The position numbers and the translations under genes were made by a program. A DNA stretch of 64,000 bases from Magnolia sinica. Taxonomy: Eukaryota > Streptophyta > Magnoliopsida > Magnoliales > Magnoliaceae. The stretch is from the NCBI RefSeq assembly GCF_029962835.1, contig NC_080579.1:558001-622000 (forward strand), given 5' to 3'. How positions within the stretch are numbered: the first letter of the stretch is position 1; each line of letters opens with the position of its first letter. Below, in pieces: positions 34,370-46,367 of this stretch. The notes beneath the pieces were generated by a model. It worked only from the letters and a program-made list of their open reading frames with translations. It ran no database searches and was not told the DNA's origin.

Positions 34370-36260
34370 CGTACTCGGTGCACTGTCAATGGAAAGGTCT
34401 GTGATGTGATCATAGATAGTGGTAGTAGCGAGAATATCATCTCGAGAGTGATGGTGGACAAGTTGCGGCTACCAACGATGAAACATCCTTCCCCGTACTC
34501 AATCGGCTGGATAAAAAATGTGAATGAGACCAAGGTAACTGAATAATGCACTATCTCATTTTCAATTGGCAAAAATTATAAGGATCAAATACTTTGTGAC
34601 GTGGTTGATATGGAAGCTTGTCAGATATTACTCGGTCAACCCTGTCAGTCGGACCGAGATGTGACCCATAGGGGACGAGATAATGTTTACGTATTCATCA
34701 AGGATAGTCAAAAAATAATCCTTACTCCTATGGCACCAGAGAACCACCCTGAAGCCTCTAAAGTGGAGGGGAGTTCTCTCTTGACCATTCGGAATTTTAT
34801 GGAGGAATCCAAGGAAACCGGTGAGGTATACGCTGTAGTGGTGAAGGGCGAGGAAGGGGAACCCTCAAACATCCCTCCAAGTTTAAGACTGTTGCTAAAC
34901 GAATTCAAAGAAGTCTGGCCTGAGGATTTACCTGATGGATCGCCCCCCATAAGGGACTTCCAACATCACATAGACCTCGTCCCTGGGGCTAGCCTGCCCA
35001 ACCGCCCTCATTATCGGATGAGTCCGAAGGAGTGCGAGATACTTCAGGGGCAAGTGGAGGAATTGATCCGTAAGGGTCTCTTGAGAGAGAGCATGAGCCC
35101 ATGTGCCGTACCAGCATTATTAATGCCAAAAAAACATGGAAGCTGGTGCATGTGTGTCGACAGTCGGGCAATCAACAAAATTGCTATCAAATATCGGTTC
35201 CCAATACCACAGTTGGACGACATGCTCGATATGTTAGAAGGGGCCAAGGTGTTCTCTAAAGTAGATCTAAGGAGCGGGTACCATCAGATTCATATTCGAC
35301 CCGGTGATGAGTAGAAAACGGCATTCAAGACCAAGGAAGGGTTGTATGAGTGGCTGGTCATGCCCTTCGGCCTATCGAACGCATCAAGTTCTTTTATGCG
35401 TTTGATAAATCAAGTTCTAAAACCGTTTCACTGGCCGATTTATGGTAGTATATTTTGATGACATATTGATATATAGCAAGGATGAGGCGGAGCACAGGAA
35501 ACATCTCAGGCAGGTGCTGCAGGTCCTACAAATTAACAAGTTGTACCTCAACTTGAAGAAGTGTAGTTTTTTAACTGACAGCCTGTTGTTTCTAAGATTT
35601 GTTGTAACGTCCACGGGCATTCGTGTGGACGATGAAAAGGTGCGAGCTATTAGGAAATGGCCGATCCCGATAAATATTCATGAGGTGAGGAGTTTTCACA
35701 GGTTGGCGACTTTCTATCGTCGATTTGTGCGAGATTTTAGTACCATAATCGTGCCTATAACAGATTGCATGAAAAAAGGACCGTTCCAGTGGACCGATAA
35801 AGCTGATAAGAGCTTTCATGAGATCAAGCATCGTTTGTCTACAACACCGGTTTTGGTGCTTCCTAATTTCGACAAATTGTTTGAGGTTGAGTGTGACGCT
35901 TCGTACGTCGAAATTGGAGGAGTATTATCATAAGAAGGCAGGCCGGTAGCCTTCTACAGCGAGAAGCTCAGCGAAGCCCGAAAGAAGTGGTCGACTTATA
36001 AGCTTGAGTTGTACGCAGTTGTTCAGGCATTGCGACATTGGCGGCATTATCTGATTCAAAGAGAGTTTGTTTTGTACACTGACCATCAAACATTAAAGTT
36101 TATTAATAGTCAGACTAACGTGAATCATGTGCATGCTAAATGGGTTGCATTTTTACAGGAATTCACGTTCGTTCTGAAGCACAAGTCAGGGCAGCAGAAC
36201 AAGGTGGCGGATGTACTTAGCCGTCGTGCATCACTACTTGTTACGATGAGCAACGAGGTG
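34370..36260 (+). mobile_element. Protease, RT and RNase H regions of the middle element
   Basis: Protease: VIIDSGSSENIIS at about 34405-34445. [36 protein letters not shown] and the catalytic YFDDIL box at about 35450-35470. RNase [16 protein letters not shown] at about 35885-35930 and [11 protein letters not shown] at about 36073-36105. Typical Ty3/Gypsy pol order. Broken. Confidence 0.85.
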
Positions 36261-36439
36261 GTCAGCTTCAACTGTCTCAAGGAGCTGTATGCCGAGGATG
36301 AGGACTTCAAAGATTCTTAGATGAAGTGCCAAGAAGGTCACCCCAGTGACCTTCATATATAGGATAATTTTCTCTTCAAAGGGAATCGATTGTGCATCCC
36401 CCAAAGTTCTTTGAGGGAGTAGATTATTTAGGAGCTACA

Positions 36440-37332
36440 TGGAGGTGGCCTCGGTGGACAACTGGGCGAGACAAGACGCGAGCTCTTGTGGAAGAGCGGT
36501 ATTACTGGCCGCAATTATTAGCGATGTGGGAAAAGCTGTATAACGTTGCCATGTTTGTCAGACCTCCAAGGGGCAATCTCAGAATACGGGCCTCTACACC
36601 CCGTTACCTGTGCCTAACGGTCCTTGGGAGGATTTATCAATGGACTTCGTGCTTGGTCTCCCACGAACACAGCGCGGCATGGATTAGGTGTTCGTGGTAG
36701 TAGATCGTTTCTCCAAGATGGCGCACTTTATCCCATGCAAGAGACCCTCGATGCAACACACGTGGCGAATTTATTTTTTAGGAAGGTCGTACGGCTACAC
36801 GGGGTCCCCAAGACCATTACTTCTGATCGTGACACGAAGTTCATTAGCCACTTTTGGCGGACTTTATGGAATCGATTCGATACACGACTTCAATTCAGCA
36901 GTGCTTACCACCCACAGACTGATGGGCAGACCGAAGTTGTGAATCGCACGTTGGGAAACCTCATTAGCTGTATTTCAAGAGAAAAACCGAAGCAGTGGGA
37001 TTTGACCTTATCTCAAGTAGAGTTTGCATTCAACAACATGGTGAACCGCTCGACAGGGAGATCATCGTTCCAAATTATCTACGGACGAGTACCTCATCAC
37101 ACACTTGACTTGGTCCCTTTACCCAAGTACCCAGGCACGAGCATTGCAGCAAAACATATGGCAGACAAGATCATGAGCATCCATGCAGAAGTGCAGACCA
37201 AGCTACATGCCTCGAACGAGAAGTACAAGGAACAAGCGGACAAGCATCGGCGACAAAAAGTGTTCGAGGTGGGCGACTGCGTTATGGTCCATCTGCGCAA
37301 AGAGAGATTTCCGACCGCGTTGAAAAATAAGA
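36440..37332 (+). mobile_element. Integrase region of the middle element, cut by a solo LTR
   Basis: Zinc-binding N-terminal remains at about 36470-36590, core with VVDRFSKMAHFIPCK and SSAYHPQTDGQTEVVNR, then VGDCVMVHLRKERFPT near the end. The C-terminal tail (KINDNAYVVDLP) lies on the far side of the insertion at about 41545-41620. Broken. Confidence 0.8.
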
Positions 37333-38749
37333 TGTCACGTCCCAAACTCGGAAAACGGGCTCACAAAATTCCCGATCGCCGAATCCAGTGCCGACAGCCT
37401 CCGTAGTGCCCCCATTCTCGGATTCCGACACTCTCATGCCAGATTCCGATCCTGGGATCCTACAAGGAGGATTTTCAGTAGAAAATTTTTTTTTGTAATA
37501 GAGCATAACCATAAGCATAACCAAGTCACAAAACAACATCACCACATATCCACTAAATCAAAAACTTTAAGTACAATGCAGAAAGGGAAATACAGGGTGA
37601 TCAAAAGCTTCAAAATAAACTGATGTGCACTCCTGCCTCAGCGCTGCTGCTGTCCAACACTACCTGCACGCAACAGTCGTGCATAAGCTTACAAAAGCTT
37701 AGAGGGTGGTGCAAGTGTGTGTGCAAGGCCAGCGCCAAGTGTACAATATCAGAGTTATGCGGAAATATGCGATAAGTCCATGAATGCTATCAACTGTACC
37801 AACGCTATATGGTGCAAGACATGAATGCTATCGGCCATACCAAGGCCATGCGATGCGAGGCCTATATAGCCAAATGTCATATGCGAGATGCGAAGCAAGC
37901 ATGTCAGTCCTCATCAAGTACACATATCAAGAGTTCCTCTCTGGATATCACCGGGTCTAATACACCTCACACCGACTGCCTCCTCCATTCCGCATAACCA
38001 AGTAAGTGGAAGAGACCACACTATCCGCCCGACTGTAGTCCGCCAATATCTACCCGGCTCGTCGATAGCGGACTCATTTGCGATCTGGTCAACTCGGCCT
38101 AGCTTATAGCCCCTCACTCGGGCGGATAAGGCCACACCCCTTCCAACCGACCACGAAACAGTGGGAGACGCGGCTCTCGGTATTCGGCACTCGGGCGCTC
38201 GTGTATCCACTCGGTCTAGACGTTGGAGCATCTCCTGGTACCAAAAAGGTTCTGGGACTTTCACCCAAGGACATCCTAAGTGCCCACAGTGCTAGAACCA
38301 AGCATTTCCGGTATCCGATACGGCCATCCACGATGTGTCTGTGGAGCCACGGCCCTGATGTCGCTAGGGCGTGCAGTGATCAAGTCACACATATGCAAGA
38401 TGCATGAGTCACACCGTACAATCATGCAGCAATCTCACGCGTACCACGCAATCATGTGGGGCACTCCGTCTCATAAGGAGTCCCGTAAATGTCTCAGTCC
38501 AACGACTTATGCTATGATCAAACATTCCTCATATCAAGCATACAAATGATGCGTATGGGTATGAATCATGGGGCTATACTAAGCATGTTATAAAGTAAGG
38601 AACTATCAACAAGTATGGGCCTATCAATGGGCCTTAAGGAGAGTTACAATGCGGACATTTAACCAACATTGTATTTACAATGTGGACGTCAAACCAACAT
38701 CGCTCCCAAGGCATGGCTCGCCATACAATACCATTACACAAACCATATG

Positions 38750-39235
38750 GAATCACACATTGCAATGGACCCTAAGGACATCCCATTGGGCCTCGACCCA
38801 TGGGCCTTAGACACATTAAATGGGCCGTATCACATGGGCCTTACATTCGTCAAATGGGCCGCATTAATGGGCCTTACCAACGGGCCTTATGTACATTGCA
38901 AGGGGCTATAACCCATGTGCCTTAGAATATATCAGAATGGGCCTAATCACATGGGTTTTACATTCATCAAATGAGCCACATTAATGGGCCTTACCAACGG
39001 GCCTTATGTACATTGCAATGGGCTATAACCCATGTACCTTAGAATATATCAGAATGAGCCTAATCACATGGGTTTTACATTCATCAAATGAGCCACATTA
39101 ATGGGCCTTACCAACGGGCCTTATGTACATTGCAATGGGCTATATCCCACGGGCCTTAGAATATATCACAATGGGCCTTGTAACATGGGCCTCAAATACA
39201 TTGAATGGGCCCCATCACATGGGCCTTACATGTAT
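38750..39235. repeat. 117-bp tandem repeat within the solo LTR
   Basis: ATGGGCCTTACCAACGGGCC recurs at 38867, 38984 and 39101, an exact 117-bp period for three units, with a partial, more diverged unit before. Each unit contains ATGGGCC several times, so a smaller ancestral period is likely. Confidence 0.85.
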
Positions 39236-39305
39236 ACCAAGGTGGGCCATACCAAAACACAAGTGGTGATGATGATTTCCACCATTAAAATCCCTAAGGC
39301 CCACC

Positions 39306-39448
39306 AACAAATGTATATTATATAATATAATATATAATATATACAATATAACATTTATAATATAATATATATATAAATATATATATTTATATACACACAC
39401 CACACGCGCGCACGCGCACAGCACGCACGCACACACACGCGCGCACAG
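39306..39448. repeat. Compound microsatellite: (AT)n palindromes then (CA/CG)n
   Basis: About 75 bp of TATAATATA-type palindromic AT sequence pass directly into about 60 bp of alternating CACACG/CGCGCACG and then a G run (39450-39456). Confidence 0.85.
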
Positions 39449-39589
39449 GGGGGGTCCCACCGTCCAGGGAGGACGGTGCGGACGAACACATACAGCAAGG
39501 TAGGCCCCACCGTCTGTCTGGACGGTGGGTACAACACATACATCACTGTGGGTCCCATGTGGGGCCCACCATAACATTTATATGGCATC

Positions 39590-39830
39590 CAATCCGTCCA
39601 TAAGGTCACTGAGACCTATATGAAGAGTATAAACAAATTTCAGCTTGATCCGAAAACTGCCGTGGACCCAAAAAGGGGTTTTAATGGTATACATTCAATC
39701 CCACTGTTTCCTTTGGTGTGGGCCAACTGAGTCTTGGATCTGGCTGATTTTTGGAGGGGACCCACCTCAAGGGGTGGTCCACCTCATGGACGGCGTGGAT
39801 ACAAAATATACATCATGGTGGGGCCCACAT
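39590..39830. repeat. GGGCCCCAC-type short interspersed repeat in the solo LTR
   Basis: Contains TCCGTCCATAAGG, TTGATCCGAAAACTGCCGTGG, TTAATGGTATACATTCAATC, GGTGTGGGCCAACTGAG, TCATGGACGGCGTGGATAC and GGTGGGGCCCAC in family order. Confidence 0.55.
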
Positions 39831-40059
39831 GAGGGGCCGTGGGTCCCTGCACGGACGCCCGCTGCACGGCAGGCAGCGCCTGCGCCTCTGGCGCTGTCAG
39901 CGGCAGCAGGGCTGCTGCCCTTATGTTTTTTTTTTTTTTTTTTTTTTTGAAAACTCGTTTTTCAACGGTTTTTCATACGTGGGGTCCGCATCAGGTAGAT
40001 CTACCCCAGCCATTGGTCTCTACAGGCCATAACAAATCCGTAGAGTCCAATATTGGATA

Positions 40060-40270
40060 TTTTGGCATGAAAAAAAGAATTCAAGTGAATTTAAATGGTG
40101 AAAACCACTGTTTTGAAAGGTATGGCCCACCAGATGCTTGGATCGGCTTCATTTTTCGGCTCAACGCCTAAAATGAACTCAAGAATGGAATAGACGGCAT
40201 GGATTGTCCTCATACATCAATGTGGGGTCCACACAAGTGGACCACCTCAATGGGGTGTGAACCAAGCTGA
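40060..40270. repeat. GGGCCCCAC-type short interspersed repeat in the solo LTR
   Basis: TTGAAAGGTATGGCCCACCAG, CTTCATTTTTCGGCTCAAC, AATGGAATAGACGGCATGG and TCATACATCAATGTGGGGTC. Confidence 0.5.
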
Positions 40271-41695
40271 TATTTGTGCTTTCATTTCAGTCCAGGGACG
40301 TCCCTGGACAGGGACGGCCTATGCATGTTGCCTGCACAAGGTGGGCCTTGCTCCTGTGGGCCACCAAATGGATGAACGGTAAGGATAAAACATACCTTAA
40401 GGTGGGGCCCATCCAAGTGGGTCACATGGCCACCCCATCACACACAAAGATAAATAAAGAAATAAATAAAAGAGAAGGAGAGAGAGATAGAGAGAGAAAT
40501 GGGACACGCATGATGGAGGGACCCCGGCACTATGGGCCCTCCCTTGCATAATTTAAAACATACATCAAGTGGGTCCCAATACATGTGGGCCTACCAAATC
40601 AAGGATCAACGGTGGAGATCCCTTCTCCACTCAAATGGACGGTCCAGATGACCTCTTTCCAAGTTAGAAAATAAACGTCATGATGGGGTCCATGGAGAAT
40701 GGCCCCATCATGGAATGATCATGAAGATCAAGATGGGCCATCGGCCACATCTTAAGGTCCCAAGTGAGATCCATACCATTAATCGGTAGGCCTCACTTGG
40801 TCCATCATCAAAACAAGAAAAACCTATCCTATAAGGCACCCACCGTCCGATCTTCTTGGTCCGCTGGAAAGCCGACCTCCTTGAGCTTCACTTTGATGGT
40901 GGGAGATGAAGATTCAAGGGCTAAGATGGAAGATTTGGGATGGGAAAGTGGGCCACACTACTCACTTCTCTTTTCTCTCCTTGGAAAAATGTGGACGTGT
41001 GAGGCTTATGGGTTGCTTGGAATTGGGTTGGGAAATGAGAAAGAGAGAGGGAGAGATGGGATGTAAAGAGAGGGAGTGATGGATGTGAGTGATGGGTGAG
41101 GTGATGTGTACTTGACTAGCATGGGTGTGTAAGAGAGAGGGTGAGAAAAGGTTGACTTTGGAGAGAGAAAGCATGGGTTGCTTGTACTTGACATGAGGTG
41201 ATGGATGGGATTGATTGATGGGATTGATTTGACACATTGTAGAGATTCTCTTGGGATTGCAAACGCGCGGCGTTTTCTTCGAAATAAACGCCGGCTCACA
41301 TCTTCCTGCCAGGGTATCGGATCGGTACAAGAGACGCGGCGTTAGAACCGCGACGACGGTGCGGTCCCAATGGTACAAGTCTTGTTTTAAGCCGACTCAA
41401 ATCTACAGCATAAGGCTTAGGGTCGATCGCAACGTCGATTATTCGTCACAGGTCATCGAAATTCGACAGGAAGGATCGCGGGACTCAATGGAACAGAACG
41501 GACTAGGATACGGGTCTTACATAAGAAGATTGGACTGGTACCAATCATCCGAAAGATCAATGACAACGCTTATGTTGTTGATCTTCCAAATGACATGGCA
41601 ATCTCACAGACTTTCAATGTCACGGACCTGACCAAGTATCATGAACTAGAGCATGACGAGAACTCGAGGACGAGTTCTTTTGAAGTGGAGGAGAC

Positions 41696-42398
41696 TGATG
41701 TAGAGCGGGTCGCGGATAGTTACATGGCCAAGATGGATCAGAAAAGGCCCGGTCGACGACAGAAGTGATCCAGACCATCAAACCTTAAATCGGGCGTATC
41801 TTGCAATCCGGAATGAGTTATCTGACGTAAAATATATGATTTTGGGGTAGAACGAGCTACTGAAGCCAACCAACCCCGCTATGCCAGGTTGCGCAGCCCG
41901 AAATTGCGAAAAACCCCTGGATTGACGGTCGTTTCCCTGTTTTAATTTCGTTTTTACTATAAATAGTAAGTTTTAGTTTGATTATAACTCTTCATCCGTC
42001 GAGCTTTAGGAATTGCGCCCAACGTGAAAAGAGCTTAGAATAATTAAGAGAACGGTTTGGTGAAGCCAAATAGGACACTTACTATTTTTGGCCGAAAACC
42101 TTGCGCAATAGTAAACATCACGACCGTCTATAAATAGTAAGTTTACTATTTATAGTAAGTCGCGGATTCTAGGAGTTTGAGTTGTAGTTTGATTCTGATT
42201 TCTTTCTCATTGCTTGGTACCCCTATTTAAAGGGTTGTGAACTCATTTTTATTCATGAATTAATCAATTTTGAATTTCATAGAATTTATTTTTATTTTCT
42301 GCTTTCTTTCCTCGTGGCTTCGAGAAGTCTCTGTGAGGAGTCCAGAGAAGCTCCATGGATTCGGAGTAGTTATCCTCATCACGTTCATCCCTGCGTCA
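41696..42398 (+). repeat. 3' LTR of the middle element
   Basis: 703 bp, same length as the 5' LTR. It is preceded by the purine-rich GAAGTGGAGGAGAC (about 41682-41695). The 28-bp palindrome is kept at 42128-42155. Confidence 0.9.
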
Positions 42399-42640
42399 CT
42401 TGTCTAGTCATTCATTGCCACGATTTCGTTGCGTGTGTCTGGTTGAAACGGAGGTTGCCTGATGGGCCGCAGAACCTTGTCGATTGTCAGGTTGGATCTA
42501 GGCCTTCGGTCGCTGGTGGTCCGGTGACTGGGACCTCGCTGGGGTCATTCTGGACGGTTTTCCTTGTTCTCGCCATTAGAGAGTGCTCTGTACCTAAAGA
42601 AAATGACTTTTTGTACTGTATCCCACAGACGACGCCGAAC

Positions 42641-43409
42641 TGTTGATGCTAATTTCAGCTTGCCCCCTTAATAACCCTGAAACCTGCACAGGTAGAAGGG
42701 AAAAGGTGATCCTGGTCTTACTAGGGGATCCTCCGATGCTTAAGTCAGAATCTGTGTCTCTTTGAAAGGTTTTTGGGGTAAGAATTTATGCATATCTTTT
42801 ACAATGGTCTTTGTATTTATAATGGCGTCGCACCCCGTAAGGCTTTCCTATTTTTTTAAGGGTAAATCCCGTATGAGCAGATTTCAATCTTTGAGGATCT
42901 GTAATCCTTGCTACCTCTAGATTCTCGGAGATCATTATCTTATCTTCCGAAGATCTCAGATAGAGATCCAGAGTTTTACTAGTCACCTTCCGGATATGGA
43001 GCGTTTATAGCTCAGCCAACGCTTATCTCTCCAATACTGTCATGCTGAGATAAGCTTTAAGGCTGATTCTCCACTTACTTTATTAGCCGACTCAATCCTT
43101 AAGTCGGACTGAAGTTTGGGCAACTATAGGGCCGACTAATCTTAACCTGTCGGTTTAGGCTTTTCTCTATGAGGCTTCAATTGGGCCTTGAGGTGCACTT
43201 TCTCCTTTTGAGGTTTCGCTTTACGGCTCAGGACGCTCAGGCTATAGTCGAGTCAGGGACCTCACGGTCTGAGCTACGTCTCTTCATCTAGCGTTCTTAT
43301 GGATTTTGGGCTTTATCCAGACTCAGCATCCAACGAACCTGAGCCATTGCTTCACTAATCTTCCGCTTTTCTGGCTGACTCAAGGACTTGTCATATTTTT
43401 TCCCCAACA
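42641..43409 (-). repeat. 5' LTR of the outer Tat-type element
   Basis: 769 bp. Just inside it, on the minus strand, is GTTCGGCGTCGTCTGTGGGA (42621-42640), which matches the GGCGCCGTCTGTGGGA-like primer-site signature common in Tat-clade elements. About 217 bp of leader (42404-42620) precede the nested element. Confidence 0.85.
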
Positions 43410-44160
43410 ATTATAAAGGAAAACAGTTGGGAGAGAGATGCATACCCTTGATATTAACAAGGCCTACTATGATGATTATATTTAATCAACTCCAACAATT
43501 AGATATCACACCAAAACATAGGCATGGAACTTAAATATCAAGCCCATCCATTATTCACATGTACCAAGGAAAGGGAAATAGTTTGGAAGTTGAGCATTGC
43601 CCCATCTCCAATTGTATGGTCCACTTGAAATACTACCAGATGTGTTTTTTTGCGCTCTAGGCCTAATATGAGGTGTTATACCTAATGGTCGAAGTGAATT
43701 TTACATAAAACTATGGTGAGGCCTACATGACCCGGCAACCTCAACTAATTGTTGTTTCTGGTTAAAAGAAAAAGAAACAATCTTGGTCTTTCTCCCACAT
43801 GTTGCCTAATGCTCCCATTTCCCTCTCACCTCCGGCCCTTTCTTTTCCATCTCTCTCTGACCTTTAACCAATTCCTCTCATCTGTCTTTCTGCACCTCAA
43901 CTGACCAAGCCTTGATCAGCTTGCAACAGCGAGGTCTTCGTCCAGTAGCATTGTCGATGATTGGAGCAGGTTCACCCCTCTTTCTCTTTCTCCCTTGAAA
44001 GTGAGGCCCACTAAATGCATGTATTAGATGTCAGAAGGAAATATGTCAGAGGTATATTTGGGGCCCACCAAAATGTATATTTATAAAATTTCATTCGGGC
44101 TCAGGCCTGGGTGGGGCTCTGTATAAACATTTTACTGGAAGCCTAAATAGTCCAGCATGA

Positions 44161-45550
44161 TGTTGAGGGTCGAATATTGCATATCAGACCCCAGTTATTA
44201 CCAGGATTTACAAACATAGTATTGTTTAACAGCCTGATTTAATCATGTTTGTGATGCAGGGCGTATTCACGAGCACAGACTGGAAAGGATGCTAAAAGCA
44301 TGGATTTAAAGCTCAGGCATCACCAAGGCAATGGACGGGACCCCATGGGACCATGAACGAGGATTTACACATCAGAGATCAGAGAAATTCCAGTTACTCA
44401 CTTCAAACAGGCCTGAAAGACATCCAGAATGCAGGATCATGGGGTTCCCACCATCTGATTGGCTCCAAACTTTATATGAGGCCTGATGATCATGAATTAA
44501 CCGTACGCATCAAAAATCAGCCATTGGATCACTGTGGAAGTGGCTCAACGGATAGAGCAGCCTCTTAAAACCTCAAGTGGGGCCCACCTAATCTCTGGAT
44601 GCGCTTCAGTTTTGGACTCAACATCTTAAAGTGAATGGGGAAGAAGATGGACGGAGAGGATTGTATAGATTCATCACGAGTGGACCCCATTGACATCGCC
44701 AGTGCACAGTGCGTAAGTGCACTCGATGTGCACCGAATCAACCCGATCGGGTCAGCGCCGCTGACCCGATCCTTCTCGCATACGGAGAACAGCGGGCGGA
44801 CATTGTTCATCTGTTTTCGTGTAGTGGGCCCCATCAATCACAGGTTTCGACAATCAGAGCCGTCCATATGCTCTGCGAGGTGACCAACACCGTCGCCTAG
44901 CTTTCCTTTTTGGCCCATGCACACACACAGAGGCAGATTTCATGTAAACGCAGGAATGGACGGTGGGAACAAAGATCGCATGGGCCACACCGAATCTAAC
45001 ATAAAACCAGCCGAATCTTACTAGTTTTTCGACGCGAATCGAATGGTCGGAGTGGATTTTACACACGGCATCAATCAGCGGTTCGCCGACCTTCACAATG
45101 CCCGACTGCGCGAGCTCTGTTCGCACAGGAAGTTGCGGTCGATCCAGGTGGGCCATCATCGCTGATCAAAACAGTGATCCGGACCGTCTATTGTCTAGAG
45201 GGGCCAAAACCGTCCATAGGGACGTTATCTATTTGGAAAGAATGTGAGGGAAGTGGAAGTCTTTTTCTTCCGTTTTCTTGGCTGCGGAAACACCTACGCA
45301 CCTGCCTTGTTGTGTAAGGAGTCTTCCGGCTCGTGAAACTTTCGCAGGGAGTGCAGAAATCCTTCCCCGACGACAGTTTTATAAAGAGAAAACATAGAAG
45401 AGAGGGACCGAGGGGGTGGTTGGCTGCTGGCAGCGTGTGGAGGAAAAAAAACGGAAGCAAAGAAGAAGAGTTTAGCTTTTGCTGGACGTCAGGGAGGGAG
45501 AAAAAGAAACAGAGATTGGCTGGAGGCTTTGGTTGGAACAGGGGGCTGAA

Positions 45551-45593
<43 letters not shown>

Positions 45594-46367
45594 ATGAGAG
45601 AGAAAAGATAATAAGTTTTTTTCTTCTTTTTTTTTTATTTTTCGTTTTCTTTTTCTTTTTATTTGCTTTGAGTTCAAGCCATTCATGTCTGGCTGAAACT
45701 CTTAGCTAGGGCTAAGAGGTGAAGCTTGTAGCGTGATGGGAGACTGTTATTATGCCTTTTATTTAGACTGAATTGAATTTTGATTTAATTTTATTATGAG
45801 AATATTTGTAGTCTTTAATGGCCTGTTGTGACTGACATTACAATGGGTTTGCAATGGCTTTGAGTATTTCTTTTTTCCGTATTTTGATTGTGACGTTAGG
45901 AAGCCCTGTTGTTCGCCATCGTCTCTTGGACATGGCTGGATGGTGGTATCCTTCCTAACCTTCACAATCATCTGATTGGTTGGTAATTGGTTTAATTCTG
46001 TTGTTTGCTCTGTCTCCTGGGCATGATTTGATGATAGAATCCATTCTGATTCATATTCCTTTCATCACATGAAGACTAAATCAAGTAGGTTCAGTTTGAT
46101 TTCCATGAATGTTAATGCAGGCATAAGATCTCCCTGATCCCTACAAGTGGATCCTCTGAATCCCTAGTTTCCTTCCTCTGAATTCCTTCAGTTTTACATT
46201 AATCTCTTACCATTATTCATCAATTTATATTTGATTTAGATTGCATCTTAGGCTAGTTCTATTTCTACCTAGTTTCAGGAAACGTACAAGTTTCAGTCCC
46301 TGTGGATTCGACCTCGGTCTTACCGAGTTTATTACTACATCACAACCCTATACTTGGGGAGTGAACA
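44161..46367 (+). mobile_element. Solo LTR of the Athila-like family in unit B
   Basis: Starts TGTTGAGGGTCGAATATTGC, ends GAGTGAACA, 2207 bp, with the perfect target duplication CATGA (44156-44160, 46368-46372). It is the same family as 1594-2155 and 2164-4403 but clearly diverged from them. An (AG)n run lies at about 45554-45590. No internal region remains. It is absent from unit A. Confidence 0.85.

Larger units (their letters stand above)
37333..41521. mobile_element. Solo LTR, 4.19 kb (innermost insertion of the nest)
   Basis: Starts TGTCACGTCCC, ends GGGTCTTACA, flanked by the perfect target duplication TAAGA (37328-37332, 41522-41526). No internal coding region, primer site or second LTR is visible. 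The length and the TGTCACG start resemble the long LTRs of Tekay/Del-type chromoviruses; that family call is tentative. It includes a 117-bp tandem repeat, an AT/GC microsatellite, a T24 run and two GGGCCCCAC-type repeats. Solo LTRs arise by recombination between the two LTRs of one element. Confidence 0.75.
32267..42398 (+). mobile_element. Ty3/Gypsy retrotransposon fossil (middle element of the nest)
   Basis: LTRs 32267-32969 and 41696-42398, both exactly 703 bp, TGATGTAGAGC...CTGCGTCA, with the perfect target duplication CTTGT (32262-32266, 42399-42403). Plus-strand order: LTR, primer site, gag, protease, RT, RNase H, integrase, purine tract, LTR. It would be about 5.94 kb without the nested solo LTR. 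I count about 21 LTR differences, mostly transitions (about 3%), so it is clearly younger than its host element; roughly one to a few million years by usual plant rates. Coding parts carry several breaks besides the large insertion. The lineage within Ty3/Gypsy is not resolved; no chromodomain was recognised. Confidence 0.92.
23317..43409 (-). mobile_element. Tat-type Ty3/Gypsy retrotransposon fossil (outer element of the nest)
   Basis: Bounded by 769-bp direct LTRs (23317-24085 and 42641-43409) that start TGTTGA and end CCCAACA, and by the perfect target duplication ATTAT (23312-23316, 43410-43414). Its coding strand is minus: 5' LTR 42641-43409, primer site about 42621-42640, gag, protease, RT, dual RNase H, integrase, antisense ORF, purine tract about 24086-24105, 3' LTR 23317-24085. 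Without the nested element it would be about 9.96 kb. I count about 80 LTR differences (about 10%), so this is an old insertion; with commonly used plant rates that means several million years, more if the lineage mutates slowly. Coding parts are broken in many places. Confidence 0.9.

Noticed and set aside
39645-40171. Overlapping plus-strand frames ending in a phenylalanine run
   Set aside because: They lie in the solo LTR and are driven by a T24 run and GC-rich repeat sequence.
37333-41521. Reading the 4.19-kb insert as a complete small LTR element
   Set aside because: No second copy of its first bases occurs inside and no primer site or coding region is visible, so a solo LTR is the simpler reading.
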